In this document: positions 26,114 through 33,202 of the stretch, one piece after another
How positions within the stretch are numbered: position 1 is the stretch's first letter
Layout of the letters: each line of letters starts with the position of its first letter
Assembly: GCA_013377005.1 (NCBI GenBank)
Contig: JACABE010000026.1
Span: 25,937-59,138 of the forward strand
DNA length: 33,202 nucleotides
Reading direction: 5' to 3'
Source: Bacteroidota bacterium
GTDB taxonomy: Bacteria; Bacteroidota; Bacteroidia; Bacteroidales; JACABE01
The notes under the pieces: model-generated
The model's input: only the letters and a program-made list of their open reading frames with translations
What the model was told of the DNA's origin: nothing
Database searches by the model: none
Made by a program: the position numbers and the translations under genes

Positions 26114-26656
26114 CTAAAATTCACTAACAAAGTCAGCAAATAAAGGAGAAACCTTATCCTTGTCAGATAAAATAGGATTTTCAATATTCCATTCTATATT
26201 CAAATCAGGGTCATTCCATAATATTGAACCTTCTGATGCTTTGTTATAAATATTTGTACACTTGTAAGAGAAAATAGTATCGTCTTCCAAGGTAGCGAAA
26301 CCATGGGCAAAACCAGGGGGTATCCACAACATGGTTTTATTAAGTTCGGTAAGTTCAAGCATAAAAGATTTCCCATAAGTAAGCGATGATTTACGAATAT
26401 CAACAGCTACATCTAATACACTACCTTTAATAACTCTTACCAATTTGCCCTGAGCAAAAGGAGAATTTTGAAAATGTAATCCTCTCAATACATTTTTTTG
26501 AGATTTAGATTCATTATCCTGTACAAAATTCAAATTTAATCCTGCATCCAGAAATTTTTGCTTACTGTATGATTCAAAAAAATATCCTCTGTCATCGCGA
26601 AAAACCTGAGGCTGAATGATCAGTAAATCGGCTATTGGTGTTTTAATTATTTCCAT
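26114..26656 (-). CDS. rfbC: dTDP-4-dehydrorhamnose 3,5-epimerase
   Basis: Converts dTDP-4-dehydro-6-deoxyglucose to dTDP-4-dehydrorhamnose in dTDP-L-rhamnose synthesis for surface polysaccharide. The cupin-fold landmarks are DDRGYFFESY (21-30), VLRGLHFQ (56-63, catalytic His61), GKLVRVIKGSVLDVAVDIR (70-88, with Lys71 and Asp86), PPGFAHGF (113-120) and Tyr131 as the likely acid. The 180-aa length is standard. The other rhamnose genes (rfbA, B, D) are not adjacent, so the pathway must be completed elsewhere. The gene lies 83 bp downstream of lpdA, an unrelated gene. The gap is made almost wholly of 8-bp tandem repeats starting 10 bp before the rfbC ATG. Confidence 0.94.
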   Translation of the reverse strand: MEIIKTPIADLLIIQPQVFRDDRGYFFESYSKQKFLDAGLNLNFVQDNESKSQKNVLRGLHFQNSPFAQGKLVRVIKGSVLDVAVDIRKSSLTYGKSFMLELTELNKTMLWIPPGFAHGFATLEDDTIFSYKCTNIYNKASEGSILWNDPDLNIEWNIENPILSDKDKVSPLFADFVSEF

Positions 26657-26666
26657 CTTTAAATAA

Positions 26667-26740
26667 ATGATTAATTGATTAAATGATTAACTGATTAACT
26701 GATTTTATTCAATTACTCAATTACTCTGTTATTCCATTAC
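26667..26740. repeat. Two adjoining 8-bp tandem arrays between lpdA and rfbC
   Basis: 26667-26706 is five units of NTGATTAA (ATGATTAA, TTGATTAA, ATGATTAA, CTGATTAA, CTGATTTT). After a 2-bp joint, 26709-26740 is four units: TCAATTAC twice, TCTGTTAT, TCCATTAC. Both arrays have period 8. The second array ends on the first base of the lpdA stop codon. Confidence 0.85.
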
Positions 26741-28131
26741 TATAAATGAATAGCTTCGCCATAAGCAGCGGCAACTGCTTCCATTATAGCTTCTGACATT
26801 GTTGGATGCGGGTGAACTGCATCTAATATATCACGTCCTGTAGCCTCTAATTTACGAGCAACTACAACTTCTGCAATCATTTCGGTAACATTGTCGCCAA
26901 TCAAATGTGCACCTAAACACTTATTGGTTTTTACATCAAAGATAACTTTTACAAAACCATCTCTATTGCCCGATGCTGTGGCTTTACCAGAAGCAAGATA
27001 AGGGAATTTCCCTATTAATAACTCATAACCAGCTTCATGAGCTTGTTTTTCTGTCATTCCTACCGAAGCAATTTCGGGATTAGTATAAGTGCAACCCGGA
27101 ATATTACCATAATCTAAAGGAATAGGATGATGCCCGGCAATTTTCTCTACACAAATAATACCTTCATGTGAAGCAACATGTGCCAACGCAGGACCATGAA
27201 CAATATCACCAATTGCATAATAACCATCTATATTAGTACGATAATACTCATCAACAGTAACCTTACCTTTATCATAAACTATACCGGTTTCGTCTAATCC
27301 TATGCCATCTATATTGGTAGCAATACCCACTGCCGACAACACAACTTCTGCTTCTACTACTACTTCGCCTTTCTTAGTATTGATAGTAACTTTACATAAA
27401 TCGCCAGTAGTATCAACACTTTCTACAGTAGCTTCGGTCATTACTTTCATTTTTTGCTTTTTAAACGAACGTTCAAGCTGTTTTGAAACTTCTTCATCTT
27501 CAACAGGAACTATAATGGGCATAAATTCAACCAACGTAACTTGTGTACCAATTGAGTTATAAAAATAAGCAAATTCAGAACCAATGGCACCCGAACCAAC
27601 AACAACCATTGATTTAGGTTGATTAGCCAAGGTCATGGCTTCTCTGTAACCAATTATTTTTTTTCCATCTTGTTTTAGATTCGGCAATTCACGTGAACGA
27701 GCACCGGTAGCTAAAATAATATGGTTAGCTGAAATTTCAGAAATATTACCTTCGGCATCTGTAACATCAATTTTTTTACCAGGTTTGAGTTTTGCGAAAC
27801 CATTCATTACATCAATATTACTCTTTTTAAAAAGGAATTGAATTCCTTTGCTCATTCCTTCGGCCACTCCCCTACTACGTTTTACAATATTTTCAAAATC
27901 AGCTTTTATTTCGCCCTCAATTTTAATACCATAATCAGCTGCATGCGATGCGTAATTGAAAACCTGAGCACTTTTGAGCAATGCTTTAGTTGGAATACAG
28001 CCCCAATTTAAACAAATACCACCTAATTCGGCACGTTCTACCACTAAAGTTTTCATGCCTAATTGAGTTGCTCTGATAGCAGCTACGTAACCCCCAGGAC
28101 CACTACCTATAACTATTATATCGTAATTCAT
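26740..28131 (-). CDS. lpdA: Dihydrolipoyl dehydrogenase (E3)
   Basis: Reoxidises dihydrolipoamide in 2-oxoacid dehydrogenase complexes or the glycine cleavage system, with FAD and NAD+. The FAD motif GSGPGGYVAA (9-18) is at the N-terminus, followed by the redox disulfide in GGICLNWGCIPTKA (Cys40/Cys45). The NAD motif is GSGAIGSEFAYFY, and AIGDIVHGPALAHVASHEG marks the second FAD contact. The C-terminal HPHPTMSE carries the catalytic His442-Glu447 pair. At 463 aa it is full length and complete. No E1 or E2 gene is next to it, so the complex it serves cannot be told from context. It is followed by rfbC on the same strand. Confidence 0.95.
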   Translation of the reverse strand: MNYDIIVIGSGPGGYVAAIRATQLGMKTLVVERAELGGICLNWGCIPTKALLKSAQVFNYASHAADYGIKIEGEIKADFENIVKRSRGVAEGMSKGIQFLFKKSNIDVMNGFAKLKPGKKIDVTDAEGNISEISANHIILATGARSRELPNLKQDGKKIIGYREAMTLANQPKSMVVVGSGAIGSEFAYFYNSIGTQVTLVEFMPIIVPVEDEEVSKQLERSFKKQKMKVMTEATVESVDTTGDLCKVTINTKKGEVVVEAEVVLSAVGIATNIDGIGLDETGIVYDKGKVTVDEYYRTNIDGYYAIGDIVHGPALAHVASHEGIICVEKIAGHHPIPLDYGNIPGCTYTNPEIASVGMTEKQAHEAGYELLIGKFPYLASGKATASGNRDGFVKVIFDVKTNKCLGAHLIGDNVTEMIAEVVVARKLEATGRDILDAVHPHPTMSEAIMEAVAAAYGEAIHL

Positions 28132-28424
28132 ATTTTTTTATAATTAATTTATTACTGAAATTTATTCATCTTTCAAACAATGATAATGTGTATTGCCTAA
28201 ACAACTTTTAGTTTATATAGTTTGATAAAAATGAAAATGCGAAATTATTAATTTATTCAATATTTTGCCAGAAACAATTGCATTTTTAATTATAAAAAAA
28301 CGATTAGAGGAAAATAAACTCTATAATTTGCAGAGAGTTTTAAAAAAAAGAGTTAGAAAGTGTGGAATATCTTCTTTTTTTTATTTTTATCTTTTTTGTG
28401 AAATTCTATTTTAGGACAAAAGGT
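28132..28424. other. Intergenic region between lpdA and the surface-protein operon
   Basis: 293 bp. It contains a 7-bp inverted repeat AAACTCT (28316-28322) / AGAGTTT (28334-28340); on the minus strand this is followed by a T-rich stretch and may be a weak terminator of the surface operon. No clear lpdA promoter box was found. Confidence 0.4.
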
Positions 28425-29468
28425 TTATCTTATTAATGTTATAGTTCCCTTTTTAATACCTTCTAAATTATCCTTTTCATTAGTTTTTGAATTATATTCA
28501 AGCATCCATATATAAACTCCTTCTGATGCCTGTTTACCTTTATAGTTACCATCCCATCCATTTTGGCTATTTTTTGATTCAAAGACTAATTCTCCCCAAC
28601 GATTATAAACATATAAGTAAAATTGTTTTAATTCGGGAGAGGTTGTTATTTTAAATTCATCGTTTAATCCGTCTCCATTTGGCGTAAAGCTATTAGGAAC
28701 CCAAATGTTTACCTGATTATTGATAAAAATTAGTTTTCCAATAGAATCCGAACAACCAAATTGATTGGTTGCGACTAAGTATATATAAGAATTTGTTAGG
28801 TTATTTAGAACGAAAGATGTATTTTGTTGTGTTGAAATTAAGTTAAACATATCATCATACCAATTATAACTTATTACAGGAGTTCCCGTGTATGAAAGAA
28901 ATACGGTTTCACCATACGATGGCATATCAGGAGAATATAAAAATTCCAATACAGGCTTTTGATGAACTGTTAAAGTATGATTTAAAGTATCTGTAGTACA
29001 TTGATTAGATGCAACAAGGGTGTAATTAGTTGTTGAAATTGGCATTACAAAAATTGAATCGTTTACAGAACCTGTGTTCCAATGATAATTTGTTCCATTA
29101 GTTGCAAAAATTAGTGCGATTTCTCCTTCACAAATTTCAGAAGTGCCTTGAATTGAAACAGTAGAAAAAGGTAAAACAATAACTTCTGACTTCATCGTGT
29201 CTCCAACACAACCATTAGTTGTTGTTTCGATAACAGAAATAGGATAGGTACCAGCATTCACCCCCCATTGAATATGAATACTATCGTTTGATTGTGAACC
29301 TATTATTAATCCTCCTGTTACATTCCAATTGAACATAGAGGCAGAGTCGCCTACAACTTTATAATTAGAAAGTTGCCCAATACATACGGTATCTATAATC
29401 TGACTTTTTCCTTGAAGAAAACAAAGATTTAGTACTAATAAAAATAATATAACTTTTGTTTTGTACAT
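28425..29468 (-). CDS. Secreted Ig/PKD-like protein with T9SS type B (gliding-motility) C-terminal sorting domain
   Basis: 347 aa. Residues 1-22 are a signal peptide (KVILFLLVLNLCFLQGKSQ). Domain 1 (24-100) begins DTVCIGQLSNYKV and ends GCVGD...VIVLP, with Cys29 and Cys87; it is clearly related to the N-terminal domain of the gene upstream. Two more Ig-like domains follow (about 101-175 and 176-252). The last 94 residues (254-347) are the gliding-motility-associated C-terminal domain: WVPNSFTPNGDGLNDEF, YNRWGELVFES, GWDGNYKGKQASEGVYIW. In this family the domain directs export by the type IX system and attachment to the cell surface. It starts 16 bp after the stop of the upstream gene and is the last gene of the operon. 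Confidence 0.9.
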   Translation of the reverse strand: MYKTKVILFLLVLNLCFLQGKSQIIDTVCIGQLSNYKVVGDSASMFNWNVTGGLIIGSQSNDSIHIQWGVNAGTYPISVIETTTNGCVGDTMKSEVIVLPFSTVSIQGTSEICEGEIALIFATNGTNYHWNTGSVNDSIFVMPISTTNYTLVASNQCTTDTLNHTLTVHQKPVLEFLYSPDMPSYGETVFLSYTGTPVISYNWYDDMFNLISTQQNTSFVLNNLTNSYIYLVATNQFGCSDSIGKLIFINNQVNIWVPNSFTPNGDGLNDEFKITTSPELKQFYLYVYNRWGELVFESKNSQNGWDGNYKGKQASEGVYIWMLEYNSKTNEKDNLEGIKKGTITLIR

Positions 29469-29484
29469 TATTAGCGTTTTGTTA

Positions 29485-31404
29485 TTAATAATGAGTGATT
29501 CCTGATGTAATTGGTTTTGAATGAACTGTTACCATAGTTGTACCTGTTAAATTCGGACAAGAACCTGTTACATTCGTAGCATTAAGTGTATAAATACCAG
29601 ACATAATGGGTAAAGCAGTAGATGAAACATTCGGGTTTTGCGATGTTGAAGTAAATCCGTTTGGTCCAGTCCAGTTGTAAGTTGCTCCTGCAACATTTGA
29701 AGTTAATGATAATTGGCTTCCCTGACAAACAGGACCATTGTTTGATAATGTAAGGGTTGGTCCTTGTGTTAATGTATATGTTATTGTATCTACAATATTC
29801 TGGCAAGGCAAATTTCCGTAAGCCTTTAAAATGAATTTTATACTTCCTGCTATAATATCAGCAGTTGTTATTGTATAAATAGGATGAAGAACGCTTGAAT
29901 TACTGAATCCACCAGTACCAGTAGTTGACCATGATAACGTATTGTAATTTGAAGCAGATGAGCCAGAAAGTGTAATTTGAGTGCCATTAATAACACATAT
30001 TGTTTGATTTATCCCTGCTTCAACTACTGGCAATTGAATAATTATCAATCTTAGTGAGTCTTTTGCAATACTACAAGGTATGTTACCAGATGCTGTTAAA
30101 TATAATTTAACAAACCCAGCAGTAATATCGGTAACACTTGGTGTGTAAATAGGATTAATGATACCTGTATTTGAAAAAGTGCCTGTACCACTTGTACTCC
30201 AAGTCAAATTTGAATAGTTAGATGCCGAAGCATTAGAAATTTGATAAGTTGAATTTGAGCATATTGTATCATTATTTCCTACTTCTACTAACGGAGAAGG
30301 AATAATATGTAATATTTTAGTGCTTATAGCACTATCGCAAGGATAAATACCCAAAGCCTTTAGTTTCAGCAAAACTTGTCCCACAATTTTATCAGCAGTA
30401 CTTGGTGTATAGATTGTTAATAAAGAGTTTGCAGACGAAAATGTACCACTACCTGAAGTTGACCAAATTAAGGAAGAAGCATTATTTTGTGTTGCCAATG
30501 TTGTAGTATAGGTTGAATTTGCACAAATAGAATCATTGTTTCCTGCAAAAACAGTTGGAATTGGTGAGAAATGAAGAGTTAATGAATCAACAATACTTAA
30601 ACAGGGAGCATTCCCATTTACTATTAGTCTTAATATAACCTGACCAGCAGCCAAATCATTAACACTTGGAGTATATATTGTATGTAGCTGATTTGCATTA
30701 CCAAAGCCACCAGTTCCAGAAGTAGTCCATAGTAAATTATTGTAATTATTAGCAGTTGCATTAATTGTAGAAAAGTTTATACTTGCACATATTGTAGTAT
30801 CACTTCCTGCATCTACAGTTGGTTTAGTAATAAGCGTTAAAATAATTGTTGATGAAACTTGTGAGCAATTTGCTTGTCCTGTTGCAATTATCGTTAAAGT
30901 AACACTTCCTGTATTAACATCAGCTGCGCTTGGATGATAGACAGGATGTAAAATAGAAGTATTAGAAAACGTACCTGTTCCTGATGTTGACCAAAGCAGT
31001 GTATTTTGATTGGAAGCAGTTGAACCAAACAATGTATAAGAATTTGTATCGCATAAAATAGCTGCATTTCCTGCAAAAACTGTTGGTAAAGGAAGTATAG
31101 TAACAGCAATTGTTTTAGCATCTCCCTTACATCCATTAGAGTCGGTTTCAACTACTGATAAATCATAAGTTCCCTGAACATTTGTCCATATAACAGAAAT
31201 ACTATCAGTGTTTTGTCCTAAAGTTACTGTACCTCCCGAATTTGAAACCGACCAAAAATAAGTTGAATTTTGAGTACCATTCAACCAATATACATCCAAC
31301 GAACCCGCACAACGGGTTTGTGTGAGATTTTCATTTTGTCCATTTGCAACTACAGAAATAAGCAGTATTGCAAAGAATCCGGTTATTTTAAATATTGTAC
31401 GCAT
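29485..31404 (-). CDS. Secreted repeat protein with five 88-90-residue Ig-like units and a KPITSGITHY tail; no sorting domain
   Basis: 639 aa from the ATG at 31402-31404. An upstream ATG at 31414-31416 would put an acidic residue before the signal peptide, so I prefer the inner one. Residues 1-22 are a signal peptide (MRTIFKITGFFAILLISVV). Domain 1 (23-105, Cys32/Cys92) is homologous to domain 1 of the next gene. Five tandem units (107-548) follow, each with WSTSGTGTFSN and YTPSxxD signatures and two cysteines. The last domain (549-628) has the NWTGPNGF signature and SGIYTLNA, and the protein ends SKPITSGITHY. Export is expected from the signal peptide, but the type A or B T9SS domain that such proteins normally carry is absent. 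The upstream protein ends the same way. No known function beyond a likely adhesive or structural surface role. Confidence 0.85.
   Translation of the reverse strand: MRTIFKITGFFAILLISVVANGQNENLTQTRCAGSLDVYWLNGTQNSTYFWSVSNSGGTVTLGQNTDSISVIWTNVQGTYDLSVVETDSNGCKGDAKTIAVTILPLPTVFAGNAAILCDTNSYTLFGSTASNQNTLLWSTSGTGTFSNTSILHPVYHPSAADVNTGSVTLTIIATGQANCSQVSSTIILTLITKPTVDAGSDTTICASINFSTINATANNYNNLLWTTSGTGGFGNANQLHTIYTPSVNDLAAGQVILRLIVNGNAPCLSIVDSLTLHFSPIPTVFAGNNDSICANSTYTTTLATQNNASSLIWSTSGSGTFSSANSLLTIYTPSTADKIVGQVLLKLKALGIYPCDSAISTKILHIIPSPLVEVGNNDTICSNSTYQISNASASNYSNLTWSTSGTGTFSNTGIINPIYTPSVTDITAGFVKLYLTASGNIPCSIAKDSLRLIIIQLPVVEAGINQTICVINGTQITLSGSSASNYNTLSWSTTGTGGFSNSSVLHPIYTITTADIIAGSIKFILKAYGNLPCQNIVDTITYTLTQGPTLTLSNNGPVCQGSQLSLTSNVAGATYNWTGPNGFTSTSQNPNVSSTALPIMSGIYTLNATNVTGSCPNLTGTTMVTVHSKPITSGITHY
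29761..31086 (-). repeat. Five tandem Ig-like protein repeats (88, 88, 88, 88, 90 residues)
   Basis: The units start at Pro residues 107, 195, 283, 371 and 459 of the repeat protein. Shared positions are xAGxxxxIC (Cys12), LLWSTSGTGTFSN (about 30-42), IYTPSxxD (49-56), AGxVxLxL and Cys74 (Cys76 in the fifth). The repeats are diverged at DNA level, so they are not a recent expansion. Confidence 0.9.
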
Positions 31405-31428
31405 ATCTATATACATTTAATAATATAG

Positions 31429-33202
31429 TTAATAATGGATAATATTGGGTGTTATGGGTTTTGGATTTACAGTGAGTTGAAGATCTGAAGGCATGCTTTC
31501 ACAGCCACCTGCTCTTGCTTTTACTGTATATACACCACTCATTAAAGTAGTTGCATTGTTTATTTGCAAGTCATAGTTTGGAGCTGACAATATCTGATAA
31601 AACCCATTGGGACCATTCCAAATCAGTTGAATCGTGTTGCTGTAAGAATTTGTTGGCTGAATAGTAACAGATGTTCCAACACACATTATAACGTTAGCAA
31701 CCAAAGGTTGCGAAGGCGTATTAATACTGCTGATATTGATAGAATCATTGTTTTTACAACCATTGCTTCCTGTAATCTGAACATTCACATGCGAAGAATC
31801 CGTAACAGTAATGCTTTGCGTAATTGCTCCCGTTGACCAAAGATAAGCATTCATTCCGGATGTTGCAGTTATAGTGAATGTCTGACCGGAACATATTATC
31901 GTATCATTTCCCAAAAAAAGAAAAGGTAGCGCATTTACTAAAAAGCTGCTCGCAGCTGAAGTGTTGAAACAATTGTTGAAATTCCCTTTCGCAGAGATAT
32001 TATGACTTCCGATGGACAATCCACTTATTTTTAATATTCCGTTTTGTCCCTGATTCCCCAGAGAAACACCATCAATAAAATATTCATAGGTATTAGCACC
32101 AACAGCTGTTACAGTTAAAGTATCATTCTGGCATATTGTATTTCCTAATAATGTTATGGAAACTAAAGGTGCATTAGGATCTGAAATACTTACAGAAGAA
32201 ACCGAAGAACAACCAATAGAATCGTAAACTGTTACCTGATAAGAACCAGCTGATAAACTATCCAATAAATTTCCATTTACAATTGGTGTTTGATTCCAAC
32301 TAAAATGATAGGCAGGATTTGATAAATACGGAAAGCCACCGCTGGCAGTTGCAATAATATAACCATTACTTAATCCGCAATCTGTCGGATTAGTTGGATT
32401 AACAGTAATTTGTGGCAGTGTGCTAACTCTAATTGATACAGAATCATTACCAATGCAACCATTAAAACCTTTTACATAGCCAGTGTATTGTGTGGTTGAC
32501 AAAGGCGAAACCATTGGATGTTGCAGGGTAGAATCATTCATTCCCTGAGAAGTATTCCAATTATAAGAATAGGGGAGACTGCCTCCGCTTGCAGTAAGAT
32601 GCAAAGGAATAGTTGCACCCGGGCATATTAATGTATCTGATAATGCTGTTACTACTGGTTTAGGTTTTACAGTAACATTAATAGTGTCTGAATATACACA
32701 AGCCACACCATAACTTGCCTGTACCCAATAAGTGCCGGGATTGATGATGTTAAAAGAAGTTCCTGTAGCTCCTGTTGACCACAAATAAGAAGCCGCTCCG
32801 TTAAAATTAATTGTTTGCAGGGCTTCACCATAACATATTGCAGTATCAGGACCTAAACCATACACATAGCCGGGAGAATTGGTAAAAATCCATCCTAAAT
32901 TATTACCTAAATCTACACTGTATGTACCTGCATAATAAGTAGCTCCTCCCATAGCATTTATATCCCTTACTTCCAGGAAATCTCCGGAAACCATGCTGCC
33001 GGGTTTTTGAATATGTGAAAGAACGCCCTGCTGTGTTGAACGCAATATCGTTGTAAAACAATTATTTCCCCTGACATTTAATTCTTTATTAACATGCGTA
33101 GTATCATTTGCCCCAAAAAGATAAACATGCCCAGCAGCCAGTGAAAGTGTATCAAAAGTATTAAAGTTAGAGATAGTACTGTTTCCGTTAAGCATACAAA
33201 AT
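31429..33202 (-). CDS. Large secreted repeat protein, C-terminal part (5' end outside window), with SprB-type repeat and KPITPNIIHY tail
   Basis: The frame remains open through the right edge of the window (..FC before the Met at 33193-33195), so the visible 588 residues from that Met are the end of a longer protein. In order: a beta-rich stretch with GDFLEVRDINAMGGATYYAG and DLGNNLGWIF (about 70-104), typical before Ig repeats in Bacteroidota surface proteins; Ig-like domains at about 111-180 and 181-261; one SprB-like repeat (about 262-340, SGGFPY...SAGSYQVTVYDSIGC); further Ig-like domains (341-424, 425-491); a GPNGF domain (about 492-577); and the tail PKPITPNIIHY. There is no T9SS sorting domain. 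It is followed 24 bp later by the next gene. Role is probably adhesion or surface structure. Confidence 0.82.
   Translation of the reverse strand, partial: FCMLNGNSTISNFNTFDTLSLAAGHVYLFGANDTTHVNKELNVRGNNCFTTILRSTQQGVLSHIQKPGSMVSGDFLEVRDINAMGGATYYAGTYSVDLGNNLGWIFTNSPGYVYGLGPDTAICYGEALQTINFNGAASYLWSTGATGTSFNIINPGTYWVQASYGVACVYSDTINVTVKPKPVVTALSDTLICPGATIPLHLTASGGSLPYSYNWNTSQGMNDSTLQHPMVSPLSTTQYTGYVKGFNGCIGNDSVSIRVSTLPQITVNPTNPTDCGLSNGYIIATASGGFPYLSNPAYHFSWNQTPIVNGNLLDSLSAGSYQVTVYDSIGCSSVSSVSISDPNAPLVSITLLGNTICQNDTLTVTAVGANTYEYFIDGVSLGNQGQNGILKISGLSIGSHNISAKGNFNNCFNTSAASSFLVNALPFLFLGNDTIICSGQTFTITATSGMNAYLWSTGAITQSITVTDSSHVNVQITGSNGCKNNDSINISSINTPSQPLVANVIMCVGTSVTIQPTNSYSNTIQLIWNGPNGFYQILSAPNYDLQINNATTLMSGVYTVKARAGGCESMPSDLQLTVNPKPITPNIIHY

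Noticed and set aside
28425-33202. The three surface proteins as one gene broken by two stop codons
   Set aside because: The second and third each begin with their own signal peptide and a matching N-terminal domain, with 16-24 bp gaps; stops fall at the same point of the same module. This fits separate genes.

Overview
The window reads as AT-rich chromosomal DNA from a member of the Bacteroidota. Three things point there: a type IX secretion (gliding-motility type, 'type B') C-terminal sorting domain on a surface protein with PKD/Ig-like repeats; -7 promoter boxes of the form TAnnTTTG with no Shine-Dalgarno signals; and housekeeping neighbours typical of the phylum (ftsH-rsfS divergent from birA, a DAHP synthase/chorismate mutase fusion, asnS followed by rpoN). 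I cannot place it below phylum level. I see no tRNA, rRNA, CRISPR array or insertion sequence.

Layout. 1-6.2 kb is a housekeeping block: the 5' tip of ftsH and rsfS (minus), birA (plus), the aromatic-pathway fusion enzyme (minus), then asnS, rpoN and a PAP2-like membrane protein (plus). 6.2-6.5 kb holds a decayed VOC/glyoxalase fragment. 6.5-11.7 kb carries a long acyl-CoA dehydrogenase (minus), an RhlE-type DEAD-box helicase, ywbE and an unknown helical protein (plus), a strong bidirectional terminator, and a membrane-anchored lytic transglycosylase (minus). 12.0-25.8 kb is a signalling island of three consecutive hybrid histidine kinases on the minus strand: REC-HK-REC (629 aa), CHASE-5xPAS-HK-REC (1381 aa) and a soluble giant with about 13 PAS domains, one GAF, HK, a 21-residue coiled-coil repeat and REC (2417 aa). 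None has a DNA-binding output domain. 26.1-28.1 kb has lpdA followed by rfbC, separated by 8-bp tandem arrays. 28.4 kb to the right edge is a tight minus-strand operon of three secreted repeat proteins; the first is cut by the window edge.

The most unusual object is that last operon. The first two proteins lack a T9SS sorting domain. Instead both end in the same short module, a 'GPNGF' Ig-like domain followed by a tail KPITxxIxHY and stop. The second and third both start with a signal peptide and a homologous Cys-paired domain, and only the third has the sorting domain. I suggest, as inference only, that the tail of one protein docks on the N-terminal domain of the next, so that one sorting signal could serve a multi-protein surface fibre.

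Other new or corrected points: rsfS and the DAHP synthase fusion should start at internal ATGs, because the longer TTG starts lie inside perfect TAATTTTG promoter boxes. The helicase and the first kinase share a 15-nt promoter core. asnS is flanked on both sides by long AT-rich hairpins.
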